From a bacterium (GTDB lineage Bacteria; Bacteroidota; Bacteroidia; Flavobacteriales_D; Sanyastnellaceae): a stretch of DNA of 42,762 nucleotides. Each line of letters begins with the position of its first letter. Position 1 is the stretch's first letter. Both the position numbers and the translations under genes were made by a program. Below the pieces are notes generated by a model. The model made no database searches. It was not told where the DNA came from and saw only the letters and a program-made list of their open reading frames with translations. Location of the stretch: the NCBI GenBank assembly GCA_029979565.1, contig JAPOHG010000015.1:1-42762 (forward strand), in the 5' to 3' direction. Positions 1 through 8,060 of the stretch are shown here, piece by piece.

Positions 1-3000
1 ACGTTGCCACAAGCGATGTTGCGGTGGGCAACCGTGTCGGATTCGGGCGGGGTTTGGATGATGACCTTGGCGCCGCTCAACCCTTTGCCGGTGTAATCGT
101 TGCTCTCACCGGTGAGGTGGAAGGTGAGGCCGGGTGCGGCAAAAGCAGCAAAGCTTTGCCCGGCAGAGCCTTCCAACCGGTAAATGACGGAATCCTCCGC
201 CAGCCCCTCGGCTCCACGTGCCTTGGTCAGCACATGGCTCGCCTCCGCGCCGATGGCACGGTCGGTGTTTTTGACCAAGGCTCGGACTGCGACCACGTCG
301 CCCGTGGCCATGTGTTCTTCCACAGCAGCGACCATGGTCTGGTCCAATGGGGGGGTAGGGATGGGCTGCGCTGGGGCTTCTGGTGTTTGCTTGGTCCAAC
401 CTGCGTCGGCGAGCAATCCATCGAGGTCGAGCCGCTGGGCCTTCCAATGGCCAGCTCCTGCATCGACTTTAAGGACGTGGGCTTGCCCCACCATAGCGTC
501 GACGGTGCGAAAGCCCAACTCCGCCATGATTTCGCGGAGCTCCTCCGCCATGAACGTGAACATCTGGATGACGTGTTCGGGCTTTCCGGTGAAGAGCTTG
601 CGCAGTTCGGGGTTTTGCGTGGCGATGCCGACCGGGCAGGTGTTTAAATGGCATTTGCGCATCATGATGCATCCTTCTGCGATGAGGGCCGCCGTGGCGA
701 CGCCCCATTCTTCAGCGCCAAGCAACGTAGCAACTGCGAGGTCACGTCCCGTTCGGATCATGCCATCGGCTTGGACCAAGATGCGGTCGCGCAGGCGGCT
801 ACGAACAAGGGTTTGGTGCGCTTCGGCGATGCCCAATTCCCAGGGCATCCCGGCGTGCTGGATGGAACTCAGGGGCGAGGCACCCGTGCCGCCGTCCATG
901 CCCGAGATGAGCACGGTATCGGCCTTGGCCTTGACCACACCGCATGCGATGGTGCCGACGCCAGCCGTCGAGACCAACTTGACGCTGATGCGGGCGCCGG
1001 GGTTGGCGCGCTTGAGGTCGTAGATGAGTTGAGCCAGATCTTCGATGGAGTAGATGTCATGATGTGGCGGTGGTGAGATGAGCCCGACGCCCGGCGTGGC
1101 ATGGCGCACACGCCCAATCCAGTCGTCCACCTTGTGCCCCGGTAAATGACCGCCCTCGCCCGGCTTGGCTCCTTGGGCCATCTTGATCTGCAGTTCAATG
1201 GCGTTGGTCAGGTAGTGCGCCGTGACGCCAAAACGTCCGGATGCGATCTGCTTGATGGCGCTGCACTCGCTGTCGCCATTCGACTGTGGCGTGTAACGCA
1301 TCGCGTCCTCACCGCCTTCTCCTGAATTCGACTTGCCGCCGATGCGGTTCATGGCGATGGCAAGTGTGCTGTGGGCTTCATGGGAGATGGAGCCAAAGCT
1401 CATGGCACCCGTCGCAAACCGCGTCAAGATGCGTTCCACGCTTTCCACTTCAGAAAGCGGAATGGAGGGGCGCTGCTTGAACGTCAGCAAGTGACGCAGC
1501 GATCGGCCGTTCTGATCGAGCAAGCGGCTGTATGTTTTGAATTGCTCGTAGTCCCCTTCTCGGCACGCGCGTTGCAGTGCTGCAATGGTTCGGGGGTTCA
1601 TGTGGTGGTATTCACCGTCCACGCGCCAATGGTACACCCCGCCGTACGGCAAGTTGTCGTCACGCCGTCTGTGGGCAGTGCGGTGTTTGTCCAGTTGCTC
1701 GCGGGCGATGTCCTTGAAGCCCAATCCACCAATGCGGCTCAGTGAACCGGTAAAGCAACTGTCCACCACCTCAGCAGCGATGCCCAGTGGTTCGAAGATC
1801 TGGGCTCCTTGGTAGCTCTCGAGGGTCGAGATGCCCATCTTCGCGAAAATCTTCAGCAGCCCTTTGCCGATGGCGTCGCGGTAATTGTCCACGCGTCGGA
1901 AATACCCTTCGAGTCCGGTTTCGCCTTCGCTTTCGAGCCGTCCGCTGCGCAAAGCTTGGCGAAGGATGTCATACACCATGAAGGGGTTCACCGCATTGGC
2001 CCCGTACCCAATCAGGGAAGCAATGTGGTGCGTGGTTCGCGCGTCCCCGGTTTCAACGATGAGCCCGACATTCGAACGCACACCGCGCACGATGAGGTGG
2101 TGGTGAATGGCCCCGACTGCAAGGAGTGACGGAATAGCGGCTTTCATGACATCCGCATCGCGGTCGGAGAGGATGAGGAGGTTGGCACCGGACTTCACCG
2201 CAAAATCGGCTTCCTTGCAAATGCTCTTGATGGCGTTTTCAAGCCCCGTCTCAGGATTATCGACGTAAAACAGGCACTCGATTTCATGCACCCGGAATCC
2301 GTCCAATTGGATGTGGCGGATCTTTTCCAATTCGGCGTTGGTCAAGGCCGGATGATCCAACCGCAGTTGGCGGCAGTGCTCGGCGGATTCGTCCAAGACA
2401 TTGCGCGTTCGGCCGAGCAAGGAGGTCAAGGACATGACCGATCGTTCACGGATGGAGTCAATGGGTGGGTTGCTCACTTGGGCAAACTTTTGCCGGAAAT
2501 AATGCGATAAGTGTTGGGGCTGTTCGCTCAAGGCTGCGAGGGGGTTGTCCGCGCCCATGGAACCGATGGCTTCTTTGCCGTCTTCAAACATGGGAAACAG
2601 GACACGCTCCAGTTCTTCTTTGGTGTATCCGTGGTAGTGCAGGCGATCCTCGTATTGCCCCTTGCCCGAGGTTTTGGAATCCACCGGAGGCAGGTCATCC
2701 AATGTGACTTCACTGTGCTCCAGCCAGGCACCGTAGGGTTGTTGCATGCAGATGGACTGCTTGAGTTCCTCGTCGCCGATGACGCGGCCCGCTTCGAGGT
2801 CGACCACAAACATCTTGCCCGGCTCCAAGCGCCCCTTTTTCAGGACGTCCTCGGGCTGGACCGGGAGGGAGCCGGCTTCCGACGAGAGGATGACGCGGCC
2901 GTCCTTGGTCAGGGTGTATCGGGAGGGGCGCAGGCCGTTGCGGTCGAGCAAGGCGCCAATGGTCGAACCGTCCGTGAAGCACAGCGAGGCGGGGCCGTCC

Positions 3001-4052
3001 CACGGTTCCATCAAGTGGGAGTGAAAGCGGTAAAAGTCCTTCTTGTATTGCGGCATGTTCGCATCGCTTTCGAAGGCCTCCGGCACCATCATCATCATGG
3101 CGTGGGGCAGGGAACGACCGGATGCCGTCAGGATTTCGATGACGTTGTCCAGGTTCGAACTGTCCGAGCGCTTCACGTCACAGATGGGATGGATCAATTC
3201 CAATTCTTGCTCGCTGAACAGGCTGTCCTTGAATAGGGCAGTCTTGCTGCTCATGCCGTTGACATTGCCTGCGATGGTATTGATCTCTCCGTTGTGCGAG
3301 ATGTAGCGAAACGGCTGGGCGAGTTTCCACTTGGGTTTGGTGTTGGTGGAGAAACGGGAATGCACCAAGGCGAGGGCACTTTCGAAGGTGTCTTGCTGCA
3401 GGTCGAGGTAATAGGCTTTCAGCTGGGCCGTGGTCAATTGGCCTTTATAAATGAGCGTTTTGCAACTCAGCGAGCTGATGTAAAAACTGTCGTAGGTCTG
3501 TGGAAACAGCTGGTGAATCGTGCGGTTGGCGTACTTGCGCAAGACGACGAGTTTGCGCTCGAGGTCGATGGAATCCAGGGGTTGTGCAGGGGACACGAAA
3601 AACTGGATGTGTTTTGGCTCGGAGGCCCTGGCGCTTGCACCCAGCGGATCAGAATGGGTGGGAACGTCCCGGTAGCCAAGAAGCTCGAGATCGAAGTTTC
3701 GGATGTACTTCTCGAGCTCGACCTTGCACTTTTTTTGCAGGGCTTCATCCTTTGGAAAAAACGTTGCCCCCACGCCGTATGCTCCCGCAACGGGAAGGTC
3801 AAACCCCAACGAAGCCACGGCGTCTTTCAGGAAGACGTGCGGGACTTGTACCAGGATTCCTGCTCCGTCACCGCTGGTGGGCTCCGCGCCTTGACCGCCG
3901 CGGTGCTCCATGTTCTCCAGCATGGTAATGGCGTCGCTGACGATGGCTCGGGACTTTACCCCGTTGACGTTGGCGACAAAACCAATGCCGCAGGAGTCGT
4001 GCTCATACGATGGGTGGTAAAGGCCTTTGTTTTCGTGTTTGTTTGCCGTCAT
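1..4052 (-). CDS. gltB: Glutamate synthase (NADPH/ferredoxin-type), large subunit; 3' end cut by window edge
   Basis: Transfers the amide nitrogen of glutamine to 2-oxoglutarate to give two glutamates, in the cytoplasm with the GltD subunit. About 1350 codons are present out of the family's usual ~1500; the missing C-terminus and any gltD lie left of base 1. After a 20-residue propeptide comes Cys21 (context HDSCGIGFVA), the expected N-terminal nucleophile of a class II glutamine amidotransferase domain (about 21-430). A central domain and the FMN-binding synthase domain (about 820-1190) follow. The [3Fe-4S] cysteines are visible as C1128-x5-C1134-x4-C1139 (CIMMRKCHLNTC). The last visible part is the start of the GXGXG beta-helix. 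The start is the ATG whose propeptide leads directly to Cys21; an AGGAGG lies about 15 bases upstream. The gene is divergent from the GH30 gene across 145 bases. Confidence 0.97.
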   Translation of the reverse strand, partial: MTANKHENKGLYHPSYEHDSCGIGFVANVNGVKSRAIVSDAITMLENMEHRGGQGAEPTSGDGAGILVQVPHVFLKDAVASLGFDLPVAGAYGVGATFFPKDEALQKKCKVELEKYIRNFDLELLGYRDVPTHSDPLGASARASEPKHIQFFVSPAQPLDSIDLERKLVVLRKYANRTIHQLFPQTYDSFYISSLSCKTLIYKGQLTTAQLKAYYLDLQQDTFESALALVHSRFSTNTKPKWKLAQPFRYISHNGEINTIAGNVNGMSSKTALFKDSLFSEQELELIHPICDVKRSDSSNLDNVIEILTASGRSLPHAMMMMVPEAFESDANMPQYKKDFYRFHSHLMEPWDGPASLCFTDGSTIGALLDRNGLRPSRYTLTKDGRVILSSEAGSLPVQPEDVLKKGRLEPGKMFVVDLEAGRVIGDEELKQSICMQQPYGAWLEHSEVTLDDLPPVDSKTSGKGQYEDRLHYHGYTKEELERVLFPMFEDGKEAIGSMGADNPLAALSEQPQHLSHYFRQKFAQVSNPPIDSIRERSVMSLTSLLGRTRNVLDESAEHCRQLRLDHPALTNAELEKIRHIQLDGFRVHEIECLFYVDNPETGLENAIKSICKEADFAVKSGANLLILSDRDADVMKAAIPSLLAVGAIHHHLIVRGVRSNVGLIVETGDARTTHHIASLIGYGANAVNPFMVYDILRQALRSGRLESEGETGLEGYFRRVDNYRDAIGKGLLKIFAKMGISTLESYQGAQIFEPLGIAAEVVDSCFTGSLSRIGGLGFKDIAREQLDKHRTAHRRRDDNLPYGGVYHWRVDGEYHHMNPRTIAALQRACREGDYEQFKTYSRLLDQNGRSLRHLLTFKQRPSIPLSEVESVERILTRFATGAMSFGSISHEAHSTLAIAMNRIGGKSNSGEGGEDAMRYTPQSNGDSECSAIKQIASGRFGVTAHYLTNAIELQIKMAQGAKPGEGGHLPGHKVDDWIGRVRHATPGVGLISPPPHHDIYSIEDLAQLIYDLKRANPGARISVKLVSTAGVGTIACGVVKAKADTVLISGMDGGTGASPLSSIQHAGMPWELGIAEAHQTLVRSRLRDRILVQADGMIRTGRDLAVATLLGAEEWGVATAALIAEGCIMMRKCHLNTCPVGIATQNPELRKLFTGKPEHVIQMFTFMAEELREIMAELGFRTVDAMVGQAHVLKVDAGAGHWKAQRLDLDGLLADAGWTKQTPEAPAQPIPTPPLDQTMVAAVEEHMATGDVVAVRALVKNTDRAIGAEASHVLTKARGAEGLAEDSVIYRLEGSAGQSFAAFAAPGLTFHLTGESNDYTGKGLSGAKVIIQTPPESDTVAHRNIACGN

Positions 4053-4197
4053 AGCAGGTCTTGAGTAGCCTCCTTAAAATACGACAAAGCTGCATGCCAG
4101 TCAATCCTAAGTGCCTGAATAGCAAGGCTTTATGTGTGTATTTTGGACACGATTTAAAGCGTGGATGTGAAAAAGCCTGCGGATTATTCCCTATCTT
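4053..4197. promoter_or_regulatory. Divergent intergenic region between gltB and the GH30 gene
   Basis: This 145-base gap must carry promoters for both divergent genes. On the minus strand AGGAGG (4067-4072) precedes gltB. On the plus strand TATCTTATG runs straight into the ATGATGATG start of the GH30 gene and resembles a degenerate Bacteroidota -7 element. I see no perfect TAnnTTTG, no operator and no small gene here. Promoter assignment is inference. Confidence 0.35.
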
Positions 4198-6288
4198 ATG
4201 ATGATGAAGATTTTTGCATTGTGTCTCACATGTATGGTGTTTGCATTCGCCGTTGGCCAGAACCAACTGCCCCTGCCTCATGGAGCGATGGAGGAGACGG
4301 ATGGCGAATCTGGTGCCTTGCTTGGCTGGGCCAATGCCTCCGATGGAAATGCCTCTTTTTCCGTAACAACTTCAGAACTCATTCCGGGCAGTTCGATGGC
4401 CTTGACCTGCCAGGTTCAGGACCTTTCGGCATCAGATTTCACGGCCACGACCACCAGCGAGTATGCATTTGAGGTTGAGGCCGGAGCGACGTATACGGTG
4501 TGTTTCTGGGCAAAAGCTTCCAGCGGGGATGCTTCCCTTGAGGTGCGCTTTGACCAGGGGACGGACGACGAACAGGCGGTCACCGTTGCACTGGCACCGA
4601 ATTGGAAGCAACATTGTGTTGCCTTCGTGGCTGGAGCAACCCATGAAGCTTCGGTGCTTCAGGTGGCTTACCTCAATGCGAATGCCACGTATTGGCTGGA
4701 TGAGGTCGAAGCGTATCCGGGGCATTTCATCAGCACGAATGCTGCGTTCATCGCGCAAACGATTGAAGGGTTTGGTGCTGGAATCAAGCGAAGAACGGAG
4801 GATTTGTATGCATTGGACGATTCGATCAGGAGCCAGATTGAGGCCTACGCTTTCCAGGAACTCGAAGCCAATATGATTCGGTTCATGGTGTATTCCGACT
4901 TGGAGCCGACGAACGACAACGACGACCCGTTCGACCTGGATGCCGATGCCTTGGATTGGACCCGATACGAAAGCGATGCGGGGAACCCGCAGAGTCTGTT
5001 TGTCGCGGAAGCTTTGGCGACTGCTATGGGTCTGAGTACCCATGGTTTTGATGACATCATCGCCAACTGCAACAGTGCGCCGGGTTGGTTAAAGACGAAT
5101 GGCAGCCACTTGGGAGGGGGGACCTTGATCGAAGGCGGTGAAGACGAGTACAGCGAATTTCTGGTGTCGTTGATATTGGGAATGCAAGAACGTTACGGCA
5201 TCGATGTCACGGCGATATCACCCACCAATGAGCCGGACTTTCTGGTGAATTATGCATCGATGAACACGAGTCCCTCAGAACTTGCATCGATTCTGAGCAA
5301 TTTAGATGCACGACTGGAACAGGAGGGATTGAGCTCGATCTCCGTGGTCTCACCGGAATGTTTTCGCGTGTCCAGTCCCAACCCGTCTGTCGGAACCGTC
5401 CATTTTGTTGATTCCTTGTTTTTGGATGCTGATGTTTTCGCGGCCGTCGATGCCGTGGCAACCCATGCGTACCAAAACCCCATCGAGCCAACCGATTGGG
5501 CAGGCCTGAGGACCGCGAGCGGGCCCAAGCCAATTTGGATGACCGAGTATGGCAACCTCCACAGTGAATCCTGGGACATGACCGACGCGGAGCATCACAT
5601 CGAACGGCTTATGTACGGGTTCAACCACGGGGGCATGACGGCGTACATGGTGCATCTTTTTTACGAGGAACATGACTACGCACCGGCCGGTTCGACCTCA
5701 GGGAATTACGGATCGTCCGCATTGGTCTTATGGGATGTGGCCAACGACATCATCTTGCCAAAGCGCTACTTTGTTTTCAAGCACTTCAGCAACCTCATCA
5801 AAAAAGGGTACCACGTCGTGAAAACGGGCTTTCAGGAAGCACAAAACCCCAATGAAGCTCCGTTTATGGCATGTTCATTTGCTGCACCTGACGGGTCAAA
5901 GCAGGTGGTGCAGGTGTACAACCGATCGGCAGCAGCGCCGTTCTCTTTCAAAATTCCGGAGGGTACGCAATCCATCGAAATCAAGGTGACATCAAACGAT
6001 GAAGCCGTGGACTTCATATCAGACGCCGTCGTTGACTTTTTGCCCGCGTCCTACCTGTCGCTTGAATTGGATGCCTTGGGCATGTATTCGATTGTGTTCA
6101 CCGCAGGAAGCGTATGCCCCGCAGATCTGACGGGGGATGGCCAAATTGCAGTCGATGACCTGCTGGTTTTCTTGGGTGATTTCGCTTGCCTCGCAAATTG
6201 CCCGGGTGATATTGACGGCGATGGCGCTGTATCCGTTGCTGATCTGCTCGTGCTCTTGGGTGCTTTTGGCGAATTCTGTGGACCGTGA
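4198..6288 (+). CDS. Secreted GH30-like glycoside hydrolase with N-terminal carbohydrate-binding-like domain and dockerin-like C-terminus
   Basis: A 696-residue exported enzyme. Residues 1-21 form a signal peptide (MMMKIFALCLTCMVFAFAVG). About 25-175 is a jelly-roll-like region resembling CBM4/9-type modules. The catalytic barrel begins at about 190 (IEGFGAG). The two family-30 clan A glutamates are visible: acid/base E345 in SPTNEP and nucleophile E450 in IWMTEYG. The C-terminal beta domain of GH30 enzymes follows. Residues 640-696 form a paired dockerin-like/EF-hand module (CPADLTGDGQIAVDDLL, then CPGDIDGDGAVSVADLL) ending FCGP. GH30 members cleave xylans, beta-1,6-glucans or glucosylceramide; the substrate cannot be assigned here. 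There is no T9SS type A C-terminal domain. Three tandem ATGs make the exact start uncertain by two codons. The stop shares a 15-base palindrome with the converging neighbour. Confidence 0.88.
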   Translation: MMMKIFALCLTCMVFAFAVGQNQLPLPHGAMEETDGESGALLGWANASDGNASFSVTTSELIPGSSMALTCQVQDLSASDFTATTTSEYAFEVEAGATYTVCFWAKASSGDASLEVRFDQGTDDEQAVTVALAPNWKQHCVAFVAGATHEASVLQVAYLNANATYWLDEVEAYPGHFISTNAAFIAQTIEGFGAGIKRRTEDLYALDDSIRSQIEAYAFQELEANMIRFMVYSDLEPTNDNDDPFDLDADALDWTRYESDAGNPQSLFVAEALATAMGLSTHGFDDIIANCNSAPGWLKTNGSHLGGGTLIEGGEDEYSEFLVSLILGMQERYGIDVTAISPTNEPDFLVNYASMNTSPSELASILSNLDARLEQEGLSSISVVSPECFRVSSPNPSVGTVHFVDSLFLDADVFAAVDAVATHAYQNPIEPTDWAGLRTASGPKPIWMTEYGNLHSESWDMTDAEHHIERLMYGFNHGGMTAYMVHLFYEEHDYAPAGSTSGNYGSSALVLWDVANDIILPKRYFVFKHFSNLIKKGYHVVKTGFQEAQNPNEAPFMACSFAAPDGSKQVVQVYNRSAAAPFSFKIPEGTQSIEIKVTSNDEAVDFISDAVVDFLPASYLSLELDALGMYSIVFTAGSVCPADLTGDGQIAVDDLLVFLGDFACLANCPGDIDGDGAVSVADLLVLLGAFGEFCGP

Positions 6289-6300
6289 CAGGTCCTGTCA
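6286..6300. repeat. 15-base palindrome spanning the stop codon of the GH30 gene
   Basis: TGACAGGTCCTGTCA has perfect 7-base arms around a single central base. Its first three bases are the stop of the plus-strand GH30 gene. Its last three form a second in-frame minus-strand TGA immediately after the stop of the converging gene (6303-6301). It may be a compact bidirectional terminator, but it lacks a clear T-tract, so the role is inference. Confidence 0.5.
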
Positions 6301-7446
6301 TCATTCGCAGCTGTACCCGTAGGCTTCGAACATCAACAGCAAGTCGAATACATCCACGTACCCATCTCCGTCGAGATCGCTCATGCACACGGCTGAATAG
6401 TCGCATGCTCCGCTGACGTTGGCCACGGGGTCGAAGTTCAGCCCAACCGGGTCCATGCAACCGAGGTACAAGCAGCTGCCGTCCTCTAGGATGGCGGCGG
6501 GGTCAAAGTTCAAGGCCATGGCATTCGTGCACCCCGCAAACACGCACGACTGGTCGTCGTAGGTCGCCTCGGGGTTGTAATTCGCAGCACTCATGTACAT
6601 GCAACCGCCGATGATGCAGCTGCCGTCGTCTGAGGTGGCTGCGCTGTCGTAGTTATCGGCCATGGGGTTGGTGCAACCGGGGAATTCATCGCAGTCGCAT
6701 GTGCCGTTGCCATTGGCGTCGATGCAGTTTCCGTCGCAGTCCGTGCAATCATCAGGGTAGCTGCACTCTGATGTGTCCTCGGGGCCAAAAGCGGGATCGT
6801 AGTTGCACGCCGCCGCATCACCGCATCCTTGGGGCAGCTGAATGGGCATGGCGAGCACTTGCTCGCTTTGGCTCTGCAGCCCTTCGATGAACATCTGGAC
6901 GTTGACGCTGCCGGTGATTTCGCCGGCTGTGGTCAATTGGGCGATCAACACGCGCTCGTCTGCACCGGCGACCGCATTGGCGTCACCGAGCAAGGTGAAA
7001 ACCGACCCGCCGATGGCATCGTCTACAATGAAATTGCCACCGCTGTTGAACGAAGCCAACGCCATGTCCAATCCGATAGCTCCAGCGAGCGAACCCATCG
7101 AATTGTTGGTCGCACCAATGGTGAACCAAGAATCGTAATTGGCTTCCGGAAAGAACGGGAGCACGGCAGCATTGAGGGCCCAACCGAAGTCGGCACCCAA
7201 CGCGCTCTGGTAAAACCCTTCGGTACTATTGACGTGCAAAGGGGTTGCAATGTCACCGAATACTGCAGACAATTCGTCTGTTGCGTTGGTCATTTGCGCG
7301 TACACGTGGTACGTTTTCATTCCCTCCAGTCCTGGAATTCCAGTGGTGTCATGGTTGGCTATCACTTCGGCGTGAATGCCCGTAACCTGACCGAGTGCAA
7401 GCCCGCTGACAACGCAGCAAGCCAGCAGAAGCGCGGCATGTTTCAT
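6301..7446 (-). CDS. Secreted modular protein: one copy of an unnamed ~190-residue domain, Cys/Asp-rich repeats, dockerin-like C-terminus
   Basis: A 381-residue exported protein of unknown function. A signal peptide (MKHAALLLACCVVSGLALG) is followed at about 21-206 by a domain with [25 protein letters not shown] and VLIAQLTT. The same landmarks occur four times in the giant protein at 10697-16534. From C208 come Cys-framed repeats of the form C(T/M)..A.NYDP.A...DGSC, with one TSP3-like Asp/Cys stretch. The end is a single dockerin-like motif (DLDGDGYVDVFDLL) finishing SCE. The repeats are probably disulfide-bonded and calcium-binding. The ATG at 7446 is preferred over the TTG one codon upstream. 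It converges on the GH30 gene with 12 bases between stops. It looks like a small paralogue of the giant protein. Confidence 0.82.
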   Translation of the reverse strand: MKHAALLLACCVVSGLALGQVTGIHAEVIANHDTTGIPGLEGMKTYHVYAQMTNATDELSAVFGDIATPLHVNSTEGFYQSALGADFGWALNAAVLPFFPEANYDSWFTIGATNNSMGSLAGAIGLDMALASFNSGGNFIVDDAIGGSVFTLLGDANAVAGADERVLIAQLTTAGEITGSVNVQMFIEGLQSQSEQVLAMPIQLPQGCGDAAACNYDPAFGPEDTSECSYPDDCTDCDGNCIDANGNGTCDCDEFPGCTNPMADNYDSAATSDDGSCIIGGCMYMSAANYNPEATYDDQSCVFAGCTNAMALNFDPAAILEDGSCLYLGCMDPVGLNFDPVANVSGACDYSAVCMSDLDGDGYVDVFDLLLMFEAYGYSCE

Positions 7447-7541
7447 CAAGTAGATCGTTCGTGTTCATCTTGAAGATACTATAAAAACTTCGTATATAAA
7501 AATTGTATTTTCGTCGAAATTATACAACGAGAATGTGCCGA

Positions 7542-8060
7542 TTATGGCGAAACAAACGCTACAGTAAAGGGCGGTTCCGCCGATGTACCGTGGCATACCA
7601 CAGCTCGCAACTGATCATCCGCCATGAGCGCAAATTGCCGGTAGGCTCCTGTTGAATTCGCGGTCAAGTCGCAAACGATTGCGCTTAATTGATTGGTTCC
7701 CGGCTCGACACGGCCTTTCCACGTGCCTGAAAATGCCGCGACCCTCCCGTCATCGTGGCTTTGCACAAGTTCTGCGGTGCCCATGGCCCCGATGGTAAAG
7801 GTGAATGTGCTGCTTCCCACTTTCGCCTCTTTTCCGCGTACCACGATGACTTCGCCGTTGGCATTGAGCAGCGGGTATTCGGGACGCACACCCGTCCATG
7901 TACCGTACCAATTGTCAACGCGGTACGGTTCGATGGGTTGAGCAGGGAAGGCGGGCGCTTCTGGGCGTGGTGCACGCTCTTTATCGACCGGTGCGGCATT
8001 GCTGCAGGCCATCAAGCTCAGCAATGTGCACAAGCTAGCGACTGGAATCAAGGGGTGCAT
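7542..8060 (-). CDS. Small predicted lipoprotein, function unknown
   Basis: A 172-residue protein with a lipoprotein signal peptide: hydrophobic stretch, then LMAC with the lipidated Cys at position 19. It is followed by a Pro/Ala-rich linker and a beta-rich domain (NWYGTWTG near the start, FSGTWKG in the middle). I do not recognise the family. The ATG at 8060 is chosen because it gives the lipobox; a longer frame starting upstream adds only a poly-Arg run that is shadow of the neighbour. The start overlaps the end of the metalloprotease gene by 13 bases on the same strand, so the two are probably co-transcribed and translationally coupled. It could be an accessory or inhibitor of the protease, but only position suggests this. 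Confidence 0.75.
   Translation of the reverse strand: MHPLIPVASLCTLLSLMACSNAAPVDKERAPRPEAPAFPAQPIEPYRVDNWYGTWTGVRPEYPLLNANGEVIVVRGKEAKVGSSTFTFTIGAMGTAELVQSHDDGRVAAFSGTWKGRVEPGTNQLSAIVCDLTANSTGAYRQFALMADDQLRAVVCHGTSAEPPFTVAFVSP

Noticed and set aside
3294-4064. Plus-strand frames within the first 4 kb
   Set aside because: The minus strand encodes a continuous GltB with propeptide, Fe-S cysteines and FMN domain; plus-strand frames are shadows.
4198-6288. GH30 gene and neighbours considered as a SusC/SusD-type polysaccharide utilisation locus
   Set aside because: No SusC-like TonB receptor, SusD-like lipoprotein or hybrid sensor is present.
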